Of a stretch of 50,740 nt of DNA, positions 35,684-43,366 are shown piece by piece (within the stretch, counting starts at the first letter, position 1; each line of letters begins with the position of its first letter). Origin of the DNA: Stenotrophomonas maltophilia. Lineage in GTDB: Bacteria > Pseudomonadota > Gammaproteobacteria > Xanthomonadales > Xanthomonadaceae. A program made the translations under genes and the position numbers. The stretch lies in contig NZ_RAVT01000037.1 in assembly GCF_013464915.1 (NCBI RefSeq), positions 17,442-68,181 on the forward strand, given 5' to 3'. The notes below the pieces were generated by a model. It saw only the letters and a program-made list of their open reading frames with translations, searched no databases and was not told where the DNA came from.

Positions 35684-35711
35684 TTGATTCGTAATAAGCA
35701 CAGGCTATATT
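35684..35711 (+). promoter_or_regulatory. Sigma-70-like promoter for 35787-36068
   Basis: TTGATT (35684-35689), 16-nt spacer, TATATT (35706-35711), in an A+T-rich stretch about 75 nt upstream of the small membrane protein start. Unusually clear for this GC-rich genome. Confidence 0.6.
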
Positions 35712-35786
35712 TAACGAGTTTTTCACTCAATGACAGTGGCGCGTCCCGATACTCTGGTTTCGCTGATCCCAGCCTATCGAGCCGCC

Positions 35787-36068
35787 ATGTTCAATCGCGC
35801 ATCCGCCTTCAACCAGTTCCGCACCCTGTTCGCGCCGCGCAAGCCGCGCCATCCGTTGGTGCGCGTTGCCGTGGGCCTGCTCGGCCTGGCGATCCTGGCC
35901 GCGATGGTGTTCATCGGCGTGTTTGTTGGTGCAGCGATGATCCTGGTCGGCCTGGCATGGAAGCTGCTGGCTTCGCGCAAGCCGGGCACTGCGCGTCCGG
36001 TCGATCCGACCGTGGTCGAAGGCGAATACCGCGTGGTGCGCAAGCCGGTGCTGCCGGCCTCGCGCTGA
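35787..36068 (+). CDS. Small membrane protein of unknown function
   Basis: A 93-aa protein. A basic N-terminus (MFNRASAFNQFRTLFAPRKPRH) precedes a long hydrophobic stretch (LVRVAVGLLGLAILAAMVFI GVFVGAAMILVGLAWKLLA) able to form two helices as a hairpin, then a polar tail ending in VEGEYRVVRKPVLPASR. No known motif is recognised. The start ATG 35787 is preferred to a longer frame beginning at 35730, because that extension would run over the region just after the promoter and lacks a ribosome-binding site. It is encoded alone between the Rieske and FAH-family genes. Confidence 0.7.
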   Translation: MFNRASAFNQFRTLFAPRKPRHPLVRVAVGLLGLAILAAMVFIGVFVGAAMILVGLAWKLLASRKPGTARPVDPTVVEGEYRVVRKPVLPASR

Positions 36069-36143
36069 TCCGCATCTTCGGCGCCCGCTGACGGCGGGCG
36101 CCATGCGTTCTAGACTGCGGGCACGCCCTTCCTGGATGCCCGC

Positions 36144-36860
36144 ATGCCCGATGTCTCCGATGTGATCCCTGCCGTAGCCCTGCCGCGTGTACCGGTGGTG
36201 GGCGGTGGCAGTTTCCCCGTGCACCGCATCTACTGCGTCGGCCGCAACTTCGCCGACCATGCCCGCGAGATGGGCGCAGCGGTGCCGGCGGCCGATGACC
36301 GCGGCCGCCCGATGTTCTTCAGCAAGCCGGCCGATGCCATCGTGGTCGGCCACGACGATGCCATCCCCTACCCGCCGGCAACCGCCAACCTGCACCACGA
36401 AGTGGAACTGGTGGTGGCGATCGGCCGCGATGCGCCTGCCGGTGAGTTGGCCGTGGCCGATGCCGAAGCACTGGTCTACGGCTACGCCGTCGGCCTGGAC
36501 CTGACCCGCCGCGACCTGCAGGCTGCGGCCAAGGACAAGGGCCACCCATGGGATGCCGCCAAGGGCTTCGATGCCTCCGCGCCGATCAGCGAAATCGTCC
36601 ACGCCGAGGAAGTCGGCGACCTGGCCGCGCTGAACCTGTCGCTGGAGGTCAACGGTGAAGTGCGCCAGCAGGCGCTGCTCGACCAGATGATCTGGAACGT
36701 GCCGGAGATCCTGCATGAGCTGTCCAAGCTGTGGCAGCTGCGTGCCGGCGACCTGGTGTTCATGGGCACCCCATCCGGGGTGGCTGCATTGAAGCCGGGC
36801 GACCGCTTCAGTGCCCGCCTGGAAAACGTGGCCGAGCGCCACGGCGTGATCGCCGGCTGA
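36144..36860 (+). CDS. Fumarylacetoacetate hydrolase family protein
   Basis: Predicted C-C bond hydrolase or decarboxylase of 238 aa. Metal and active-site elements of the FAH fold are present: [15 protein letters not shown] near the N-terminus, [10 protein letters not shown], the acidic metal ligands [11 protein letters not shown], and [25 protein letters not shown]. The C-terminal [19 protein letters not shown] is typical. The size and the RNFADHA motif fit fumarylpyruvate or acylpyruvate hydrolases. The physiological substrate is not clear, since no aromatic-degradation genes are adjacent. mscL follows after 55 nt. Confidence 0.9.
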   Translation: MPDVSDVIPAVALPRVPVVGGGSFPVHRIYCVGRNFADHAREMGAAVPAADDRGRPMFFSKPADAIVVGHDDAIPYPPATANLHHEVELVVAIGRDAPAGELAVADAEALVYGYAVGLDLTRRDLQAAAKDKGHPWDAAKGFDASAPISEIVHAEEVGDLAALNLSLEVNGEVRQQALLDQMIWNVPEILHELSKLWQLRAGDLVFMGTPSGVAALKPGDRFSARLENVAERHGVIAG

Positions 36861-36915
36861 CATCACCTGCGCTACCCTGCGCGCTGTCCACTTCCCCCAC
36901 CGGAGAAAAACAACA

Positions 36916-37320
36916 ATGGGAATGCTCACCGAGTTCAAGGAATTCGCGATGCGCGGCAACGTCATCGACCTCGCCGTCGGCGTGGTGATCGGCGCGGCCT
37001 TCGGCAAGATCGTGACGGCGCTGGTCGAGAAGATCATCATGCCGCCGCTGGGCTACCTGATCGGCCGCGTGGACTTCTCCAGCCTGGCCTGGACCCTGTC
37101 GCCGGCTCACCTGGGTCCGGATGGCAAGGAGATTCCGGCCGTGGTGGTTGGCTACGGCGACTTCATCAATACCATCATCCAGTTCGTGATCGTGGCCTTC
37201 GCCATCTTCGTCGTCGTCAAGGCGATCAACCGCCTGTCGCGCAAGCAGGAAGCCGCCCCGGCCGCACCGGCCGAGGAAGTGGTGCTGCTGCGCGAGATCC
37301 GCGACAGCCTGAAGAAATAA
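36916..37320 (+). CDS. mscL: Large-conductance mechanosensitive channel
   Basis: Homopentameric inner-membrane channel that opens on hypo-osmotic shock. The 134 aa show the amphipathic N-terminal helix ([20 protein letters not shown]), pore helix TM1 ([20 protein letters not shown]), TM2 ([20 protein letters not shown]) and a charged C-terminal bundle helix ([15 protein letters not shown]). The start follows a GGAG six-plus nt upstream. A SMAG pair and a clear terminator follow it. Confidence 0.97.
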   Translation: MGMLTEFKEFAMRGNVIDLAVGVVIGAAFGKIVTALVEKIIMPPLGYLIGRVDFSSLAWTLSPAHLGPDGKEIPAVVVGYGDFINTIIQFVIVAFAIFVVVKAINRLSRKQEAAPAAPAEEVVLLREIRDSLKK

Positions 37321-37332
37321 GGCAGCCTACCG

Positions 37333-37395
37333 GTAGTGCCGGCCGCTGGCCGGCAACATCGGAACATGCGGGAGCCGGCCAGCGGCCGGCACTAC
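37333..37395. repeat. Inverted pair of SMAG hairpins after mscL
   Basis: GTAGTGCCGGCC-type units, rightward at 37333-37355 and leftward at 37374-37395, the same arrangement as between thiS and thiG. Confidence 0.8.
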
Positions 37396-37406
37396 CGCGA
37401 CTGCAC

Positions 37407-37438
37407 GAAAGCCCCGCTCCGGCGGGGCTTTCGCTTTG
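37407..37438 (+). terminator. Terminator downstream of mscL
   Basis: Perfect 11-bp stem GAAAGCCCCGC / GCGGGGCTTTC with TCCG loop, followed by GCTTTG. It lies beyond the SMAG pair and before the peptidase gene. Confidence 0.7.
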
Positions 37439-37543
37439 CCGGACATGGCGGAAAACAGCGTTCGCGCCGGCCATGACCTCCCGCCCATGCGCGGGCCTGA
37501 ACGACTGTTAAGCTCCAAGGCTTGGTCCCTTCCGGAGTTGCCC

Positions 37544-38965
37544 ATGCGTCGCCGCGTCCTTGCCATCGCATCCTCCCTCGCCCTGCTGGCCGCTCCGGCC
37601 TTTGCGGCGCCCCACACCACCACCCTGCCGCCGGCGTCGCTGGCCACCGCTGCGCAGCTGCGCGACCAGGCACTGGCCGACGACACCGGCTGGAAGGTGG
37701 TCGAATCGCTCACCACCGAAATCGGTCCGCGCATTGCCGGCAGCGAAGCCGACGCCCGTGCCGTGGCCTGGGCCGAAGCCAAGTTCAAGGCATTGGGCTT
37801 CGACAAGGTGTGGAAGGAACCGGTGACCTTCCCGAAGTGGGAACGCCGCAGTGAACATGCCGCGGTGACCGGCAGGAACCCGCAGCCGCTGCAGATCACG
37901 GCACTGGGCGGCAGCCCGGGCGGCACCGTGGAAGCGGAAGTGGTGCGCTTCGCCGACCTGGCCGCGCTGCAGGCGGCACCGGCCGGTTCGCTGAAGGGCA
38001 AGATCGCCTTCGTCGATTACCAGATGCTGCCGTTCCGCGATGGCCGCGACTACGGCCGTGGCGGCGCGATCCGCAGCAAGGGCCCGTCCGAGGCGATCCG
38101 CAAGGGCGCGATCGGCTTCCTGATGCGCTCGGCCGGTACCGATTCGCACCGCGTGCCGCACACCGGCATCACCCGATTTGACGATGGCCTGACCCCGGTG
38201 CCGTCGGCAGCACTGTCGGTGCCCGACGCCGACCAGCTGGCCCGCCTGCTGGCCCGTGGCAGCACCACGGTGAAGGTGGCGCTGGACTGCGGCTGGGATG
38301 GCACGGCAACCTCGTACAACGTGATCGGCGAGATCACTGGCCGCAGTCTGCCGAAGGAAGTGGTGGTGATCGGCGGCCACCTGGATTCGTGGGACCTGGG
38401 CACCGGCGCGGTCGATGACGGCGCGGGCGTGGGCATCACCATGGCCGCTGGCCACCTGATCGGCCTGCTGAAGCAGGCGCCGAAGCGCACCATCCGCGTG
38501 ATCGCCTTCGCCAACGAAGAACAGGGCCTGTACGGCGGCAAGGCCTACGCCGAGGCGCATGCCAAGGACGTGGCCCTGCACCAGCTGGCTGCCGAGAGTG
38601 ACTTCGGTGCCGGCCGCATCTATGCCTTCAATACCGGTTCGCCGAACCCGGAAGGCTCGCGCGAGGCCACGAAGCAGATTGCCGAAGTGATGAAGCCGCT
38701 GGGCATCGAGTACCAGGCCGACAAGGGTGGCCCGGGCCCGGACGTCGGCCCGCTGGCCGCCAAGGGCGGTGCGTGGGCGTGGCTGGCGCAGGATGGTTCG
38801 GACTACTTCCACCTGCACCACACCGCCGACGACACGCTGGACAAGATCGACCCGAAGGCGCTGGCACAGAACGTGGCCGCCTATGCGGTGTTCGCGTACC
38901 TGGCCGCGGAAGCCGATGGCAGCTTCGGCAGCGAAGCCAAGGCGACCACGCCACCGAACGAGTGA
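37544..38965 (+). CDS. Exported M28-family metallopeptidase with PA domain
   Basis: Secreted or periplasmic zinc aminopeptidase/carboxypeptidase of 473 aa. A signal peptide (MRRRVLAIASSLALLAAPAF) is followed by a protease-associated domain (about 120-260). The M28 catalytic domain has the ligands in order: GGHLDSWD (His, Asp), AVDDGAG (bridging Asp), NEEQG (catalytic Glu and ligand Glu), AAESDFG (Asp) and HLHHTADDT (His). All metal ligands are intact. The start is set at the signal peptide ATG with GGAG upstream. It is monocistronic with its own terminator. Confidence 0.93.
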   Translation: MRRRVLAIASSLALLAAPAFAAPHTTTLPPASLATAAQLRDQALADDTGWKVVESLTTEIGPRIAGSEADARAVAWAEAKFKALGFDKVWKEPVTFPKWERRSEHAAVTGRNPQPLQITALGGSPGGTVEAEVVRFADLAALQAAPAGSLKGKIAFVDYQMLPFRDGRDYGRGGAIRSKGPSEAIRKGAIGFLMRSAGTDSHRVPHTGITRFDDGLTPVPSAALSVPDADQLARLLARGSTTVKVALDCGWDGTATSYNVIGEITGRSLPKEVVVIGGHLDSWDLGTGAVDDGAGVGITMAAGHLIGLLKQAPKRTIRVIAFANEEQGLYGGKAYAEAHAKDVALHQLAAESDFGAGRIYAFNTGSPNPEGSREATKQIAEVMKPLGIEYQADKGGPGPDVGPLAAKGGAWAWLAQDGSDYFHLHHTADDTLDKIDPKALAQNVAAYAVFAYLAAEADGSFGSEAKATTPPNE

Positions 38966-38979
38966 AATTCTGAAGGCGG

Positions 38980-39016
38980 AGGACGCTGAGTTGCAGGCTC
39001 AGCGTCTCCCCCTCTT
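38980..39016 (+). terminator. Terminator after the M28 peptidase gene
   Basis: Stem GGACGCTGAG / CTCAGCGTCTCC around TTGCAGG, followed by CCCTCTTTCC. It isolates the peptidase gene from the HEPN-like gene downstream. Confidence 0.6.
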
Positions 39017-39070
39017 TCCTTCAACTGCGAGCATCCCCATACAGACAATCCGTCTTCCTGGAAAGTACGC

Positions 39071-40060
39071 GTGGAAGGATTCGAACTACTCGACCAGATG
39101 GATTTCCACTTGGGTTTCCATAGCGCATACCCGTTCTGGCTGGGACAACGCGTCAACATCTATGATCCCGAACAGAATCAATGCCTTCTCGGCATCATTC
39201 CGGAAGTGAAGGCGTGCCTGCAAACCGAACGATTCAATGCGGCAATCTGCGTCAACGGTTTAATGCTGCTGAATGTGCGGCACCTTTCGCAGACCGCGCC
39301 AGACATGGGCATTTCAGGTGATTTTGATCAGTCCGCAATATGGATGGATCGACACTTGGATTACGCCAATGCACTTCAGCTGTGCTTGGAATCGGAGTCG
39401 ATAAAGCATCCTGACTCCTACGAAGTCTCCGCCACTGCAACCCGGGCGAAGGAGATATGCAAGGTCGGATTCCTCGACGGCCGCCCCGTAAACGTCAGCT
39501 TTGGCACGGCTCGCACCTTGACCACGGTCATGCATGCGCTGTCCGGATGGGTAGCTGGAGGCGCCCTTACGCCTTCTCCCCTGGAAGCACCCGGATGGAG
39601 AATTCCCCACGAAGTAGTTCATGTCGAAGCTGCTCGGTTTGCGCTGCAGAAATTCGCGCTCATAGCACGCAACGAACATCACGTCACATGGCTCTCCTAT
39701 CTGCTCAAGGCCAAAACCGCATACGCCGACAACGACTACAGGATGTCATTCGTCCTCTCATGGTTCATCATCGAGTCCTCTCTCCGGTGGCACTGGATGA
39801 TCGAGAACGAGGAGAACGTTAGATCTCCCGAAACCTGGAAGATCATCGACGATCTTTGTGCAGGGAAACTGATCTGCGACGAACAAAAGCGCGCCCTCAC
39901 GTCTTTGCGGAAGCTGAGAAACGAACTCATGCACAATCCCGCCGACACCGTCTGCCAGCCAATTCAATGTTACGAGGCTGGACAGATCGCGTGTGATCTT
40001 GCGCTGCTCGGCACCGACGTGGACCTCGTAACATCGTGGCGCACCAAGGTGCAGTTCTGA
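39071..40060 (+). CDS. Orphan protein with C-terminal HEPN-like domain
   Basis: Not recognised as a named family. The 329 aa have an N-terminal alpha/beta region of about 200 residues without known motifs. A helical C-terminal domain (about 215-315) follows, with SFVLSWFIIESSLRW and LRKLRNELMHNP; the latter contains R283-N-E-L-M-H288, the R-x4-H signature of HEPN ribonucleases, with the usual polar Asn after Arg. HEPN domains cut RNA in toxin-antitoxin, abortive-infection and CRISPR systems, so a defence or RNA-processing role is an inference. No partner nucleotidyltransferase or antitoxin is adjacent. The start is a GTG at 39071. Lower GC and mixed codons set it apart from its neighbours. 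Confidence 0.65.
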   Translation: MEGFELLDQMDFHLGFHSAYPFWLGQRVNIYDPEQNQCLLGIIPEVKACLQTERFNAAICVNGLMLLNVRHLSQTAPDMGISGDFDQSAIWMDRHLDYANALQLCLESESIKHPDSYEVSATATRAKEICKVGFLDGRPVNVSFGTARTLTTVMHALSGWVAGGALTPSPLEAPGWRIPHEVVHVEAARFALQKFALIARNEHHVTWLSYLLKAKTAYADNDYRMSFVLSWFIIESSLRWHWMIENEENVRSPETWKIIDDLCAGKLICDEQKRALTSLRKLRNELMHNPADTVCQPIQCYEAGQIACDLALLGTDVDLVTSWRTKVQF

Positions 40061-40169
40061 ACCAAATGTTGCTGGAGAAGCGTCCCCGGCTCGTTTACTT
40101 CTCGAGCCGAGGCACTTCCAACTGGACCGGCAGACGTGGACTCGAATCACCCTAGCCTGTCTGCAGCTC

Positions 40170-41006
40170 TCACCTCACGCGGCGACTGGCCCACTGCGCC
40201 AGCAGCACTGCCGTGGCCGAGGCCACGTTCAGGCTCTCCACCGCACCACTGCCGGGGATCGAGACCTGCAGGTCGCACTGCCCTGCCAGGCCACGGTCCA
40301 TGCCTTCGCCTTCGGCGCCCATCACGTACACCAGCCGCTCCGGCAGGGACGCGCGGAACACGTCATCTCCGCCCTCGACCAGGGTTGCGGCCAGGCCGAA
40401 ACCGGCACTGCGCAGCTGTGCCATCGCCTCTGCAGTCTCCGGCAACTGCACCAGCGGCACCGATTCCGCACCGCCTTCCGCCACGCGTGCGGCAGCACCG
40501 GACAGTGCCAGCGTGCTGCCGGCCGGCAGCAGCAGCGCCTTGACGCCGAAGTGCGCGGCCGAGCGCAGGATCGCGCCGAAGTTGTGCGGGTTGCCGACAC
40601 CATCCAGCCACAACGCCAGCACCGGGCCCTGCTCCAGATCGGCCAGCCACTGCGCCAGCGGCACGACCGGCGCACGCAGCACGTCGGCCACCAGGCCTTC
40701 GTGATGGGTGGTGGCGGCCAGCTTGTTGAGGTCGCCTTCCTCGACGACGCGGTAGCCCACGCGGTTGGCCACGCACCACTTCAGCACCGGCTGCATGCGC
40801 GGAATCAGCGCGTCCACCAGGTACAGCTTGCGCAACGCCTGCGGGCGCTTGGCGAACAGCGCCTGCACGGCGTTCCAGCCATACAGGCGCAGTTCGTCGT
40901 TGCCGCGCCCCGGCGGCGGCGGGGTGCCGCCCTCACGCGGAGGCAGCGGGGTGGCCCGCGGCGGTCGCGACGACGGGCGGCGGGCGTTCTTCCAGGGATC
41001 ATTCAC
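40170..41006 (-). CDS. TrmH/SpoU-family RNA 2'-O-methyltransferase
   Basis: SAM-dependent RNA ribose methyltransferase of 278 aa. A basic, proline-rich N-terminal tail (about 1-40) precedes a substrate-binding domain (ELRLYGWNAVQALFAKRP). The SPOUT knot has its three motifs: GVGNPHNFGAILRSAAHFGV, VYVMGAEGEGMD and IPGSGAVESLNVASATAVLL. It is of the RlmB/TrmH class, but the target nucleotide is not predictable. The start is taken as GTG 41006, overlapping the symporter stop codon by 8 nt, so expression is probably coupled to the symporter. A SMAG-free gap follows. Confidence 0.88.
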   Translation of the reverse strand: MNDPWKNARRPSSRPPRATPLPPREGGTPPPPGRGNDELRLYGWNAVQALFAKRPQALRKLYLVDALIPRMQPVLKWCVANRVGYRVVEEGDLNKLAATTHHEGLVADVLRAPVVPLAQWLADLEQGPVLALWLDGVGNPHNFGAILRSAAHFGVKALLLPAGSTLALSGAAARVAEGGAESVPLVQLPETAEAMAQLRSAGFGLAATLVEGGDDVFRASLPERLVYVMGAEGEGMDRGLAGQCDLQVSIPGSGAVESLNVASATAVLLAQWASRRVR

Positions 41007-42519
41007 TACGGGACAACTCCAGCTTGCGTTGACGCCAGAAATCGGCGTTCTTGATGCCCAGGGCATCGGGGTCGAAGGTCGGATCGAGGCCGAGCTTCTT
41101 CTGTCGTTCGTAATCACGCAGGGCCAGCATGGCCGGCTTCTGGATGATGAGGATGGCAATGATGTTCAGCCAGGCCATCAGGCCCACGCCGATGTCACCC
41201 AGCGCCCAGGCCAGGGTGGCATTGTGGAACGCACCGAACACCACCATGCCGATGATGCCCAGGCGCAGCAGCAGCACGGTCAGCGGGCGCTTCTTGTTGT
41301 GGTTCACATAGCTGAGGTTGGTCTCGGCCATGTAGTAGTACGCCATGATGGTGGTGAAGGCGAAGAAGAAGATGGCGATCGAGACGAACGCCGAGCCCCA
41401 GCCCGGCAGCACGGCTTCAACGCCCGCCTGCGCGTAGCCCGCGCCTTCTGGAATGCCGGCCAGGCCCTGGAAGATCGGCGGAGCGCTGGCGCCTGCCGGC
41501 GAGTACACATTGTAGGTGCCACTGGCCAGGATCAGGAACGCGGTGGCGGTGCACACCATCATGGTGTCGAAGTAGATGGCGAAGGCCTGCACGTAGCCCT
41601 GCTTGGCCGGGTGCAAGACTTCCGAGGCGGCTGCCGCGTGCGGGCCCGAACCCTGGCCGGCTTCGTTGGCGTAGATGCCGCGCTTGATGCCCCACTCCAC
41701 CGCCAGGCCCATCATCGCGCCGAATGCGGCGTGGGTGCCGAAGGCACTCTTGAAGATGATGCCGAACATTTCCGGCACGCGGTCGTAGTTGATGATCATG
41801 ATGACGATGGCCATCAGGATGAAACCTGCGGCCATGAACGGCACCACCACTTCGGCGAAGTTGGCGATGCGCTTGACGCCACCGAAGATCACCACGCCCA
41901 GCAGCAGGGCCACCACGATGCCGATGCCCAGCTTCAATGCCTGCACCGATTCCATGCCGAAGGCCTGGCCATCGAGCGGGCCGCACAGCGCGGTACCACG
42001 GCAGGCGTTGATGATGCTGTCGGCGATGGCATTGGCCTGCACGCCCGGCATCAGGAAGCCGGCAGCGATGATCGTGGCGATGGCGAAGGCCAGCGCGTAC
42101 CACTTCAGGCCCATGGCCTTTTCGATGTAATAAGCCGGGCCACCGCGGTAGCGGCCTTCGGCGTCCTTGGTCTTGTAGATCTGCGCCAGGGTGCATTCCA
42201 CGTACGAGGTGGACGCGCCGAGGAAGCCCATCACCCACATCCAGAAGATGGCACCGGGGCCGCCGAAGGCGATGGCGGTGGCCACGCCGGCGATGTTGCC
42301 GATGCCCATGCGGCCGGCCATCGACATGGCCAGGGCCTGGAACGAGGACACGCCGGCGTCGGATTTCTCACCCTTGACGGTGAGGCGGCACATCTCGACG
42401 AAACCCCGGATCTGCATGAAGCGGGTGCGCAGGCTGAAGAACAGGCCAGCAGCCAGGCACATGAAGATCAGTGCCTTGCTCCAGATGATGCTGTTGATGA
42501 AATGTACGGTAGCTTCCAC
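40999..42519 (-). CDS. Alanine/glycine:cation symporter (AGCS family)
   Basis: Sodium- or proton-coupled amino acid importer of 506 aa, about ten to eleven helices. Family hallmarks are GMGNIAGVATAIAFGGPGAIFW-like (here GRMGIGNIAGVATAIAFGGP), the following FLGASTSYVECTLAQIYK, and GIYANEAGQGSGPHAAAASE in the middle of the protein. It corresponds to AlsT/DagA-type carriers for alanine or glycine. The start ATG 42519 is normal. The stop overlaps the methyltransferase start. A pair of SMAG repeats lies upstream. Confidence 0.93.
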   Translation of the reverse strand: MEATVHFINSIIWSKALIFMCLAAGLFFSLRTRFMQIRGFVEMCRLTVKGEKSDAGVSSFQALAMSMAGRMGIGNIAGVATAIAFGGPGAIFWMWVMGFLGASTSYVECTLAQIYKTKDAEGRYRGGPAYYIEKAMGLKWYALAFAIATIIAAGFLMPGVQANAIADSIINACRGTALCGPLDGQAFGMESVQALKLGIGIVVALLLGVVIFGGVKRIANFAEVVVPFMAAGFILMAIVIMIINYDRVPEMFGIIFKSAFGTHAAFGAMMGLAVEWGIKRGIYANEAGQGSGPHAAAASEVLHPAKQGYVQAFAIYFDTMMVCTATAFLILASGTYNVYSPAGASAPPIFQGLAGIPEGAGYAQAGVEAVLPGWGSAFVSIAIFFFAFTTIMAYYYMAETNLSYVNHNKKRPLTVLLLRLGIIGMVVFGAFHNATLAWALGDIGVGLMAWLNIIAILIIQKPAMLALRDYERQKKLGLDPTFDPDALGIKNADFWRQRKLELSRSE

Positions 42520-42662
42520 GCGCGCTCTCTCCAGTCGGCGGGTTGTAAGGACGTCCCGTCGGCTGGAAGGGACCGGTCGATTCTCCCTGATCGAAGGCCG
42601 CTGCGGTAGCGCCGGAAGGAACGGGGGAGGCAGGCGGCCTCGGGAGGGCCGGAACAGCGGCG

Positions 42663-42749
42663 GTAGAGTCGACTGTCAGTCGACTGCTCTCCTTCAAGCT
42701 GCGGAAAAACCCGCGCTGCGCGCGATAGTCGACTGACAGTCGACTCTAC
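42663..42749. repeat. Inverted pair of SMAG hairpins, GTAGAGTCGAC subtype
   Basis: Rightward unit at 42663-42687 and leftward unit at 42724-42749, between the GNAT gene end and the symporter start. The rest of the 250-nt gap shows nothing recognisable. Confidence 0.8.
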
Positions 42750-42769
42750 CCCTCCCCCTCCCCGGCTGC

Positions 42770-43366
42770 TCAGGGCAGCTGGGTGCGCACCCGGGCGAAG
42801 CGGCGCAGGTCGTGCAGTTCGCCGCGCTTGTAGACCGCACAGCGGTCCACGCCTTCTTCCTGGAAACCGTTCTTTTCCAGCACCCGCGCCGAGCCGAGGT
42901 TGAAGTCCACTACCCCGGCCTGCAGCCTGAACAGGCGCAGCTCGTCCATCACCCACGGCACGAACAGGCCGACCACGCGGGTCATCAGGCCCTGGCCCCA
43001 GTAGGCCTGGCCCAGCCAGTAGCCGAGTTCAGCCATATGACCGCGCTCGGCACTGCCCTGCTGCGCGCCGACGCTGCCGCAGGCCTGGCCGTCGATCTCA
43101 ATGGCCAGATTCAGGGTACCCGGCGTCAGCACGCGACCGGCGAGGAAGGCTTCGCCATCGGCCCGCGTGTACGGGTACGGGAAGCGGTCGCGCAGGCCAC
43201 GCGATACGTCGGGGTCGTTGGCGTGGCGCAGCAATGATTCGAGGTCGTCGGGGTGCCAGGGGCGCAGTCGGAAGCCTGGGCCTTCGAGGTGTGGGGTCAG
43301 AGCCCTTTCCCTTTGGGAAAGGGATCCGACCCCGTCAGGCACCCCGCCGGCGCGAGGGTCAGGCAT
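42770..43366 (-). CDS. GNAT-family N-acetyltransferase (RimJ/RimL-like)
   Basis: Acetyl-CoA-dependent acetyltransferase. The core starts at FRLRPWHPDDLESLLRHAND and contains AELGYWLGQAYWGQGLMTRV (acetyl-CoA-binding motif region) and LQAGVVDFNLGSARVLEKNGF, typical of RimJ/RimL-type enzymes. The substrate is unknown. The only ATG in frame, at 43366, overlaps the RND gene stop and forces translation through a dispersed palindrome (43293-43333), giving an N-terminal tail encoded by the repeat. The true start may be a non-ATG codon near 43290, or the tail may be real. It is last in the efflux transcription unit. Confidence 0.8.
   Translation of the reverse strand: MPDPRAGGVPDGVGSLSQRERALTPHLEGPGFRLRPWHPDDLESLLRHANDPDVSRGLRDRFPYPYTRADGEAFLAGRVLTPGTLNLAIEIDGQACGSVGAQQGSAERGHMAELGYWLGQAYWGQGLMTRVVGLFVPWVMDELRLFRLQAGVVDFNLGSARVLEKNGFQEEGVDRCAVYKRGELHDLRRFARVRTQLP
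43293..43333. repeat. GGGGTCAGA palindrome inside the GNAT 5' region
   Basis: GGGGTCAGAGCCCTTTCC and a near-perfect complement, fourth copy of the family. It lies between the RND stop codon and the conserved start of the acetyltransferase domain. Confidence 0.8.

Noticed and set aside
40125-40165. A tRNA-like fragment (GATTCGAGTCCAC on the minus strand) near the HEPN gene, considered as an att remnant
   Set aside because: The T-stem pairs only partly and no acceptor complement or second copy is found. Too weak to call.
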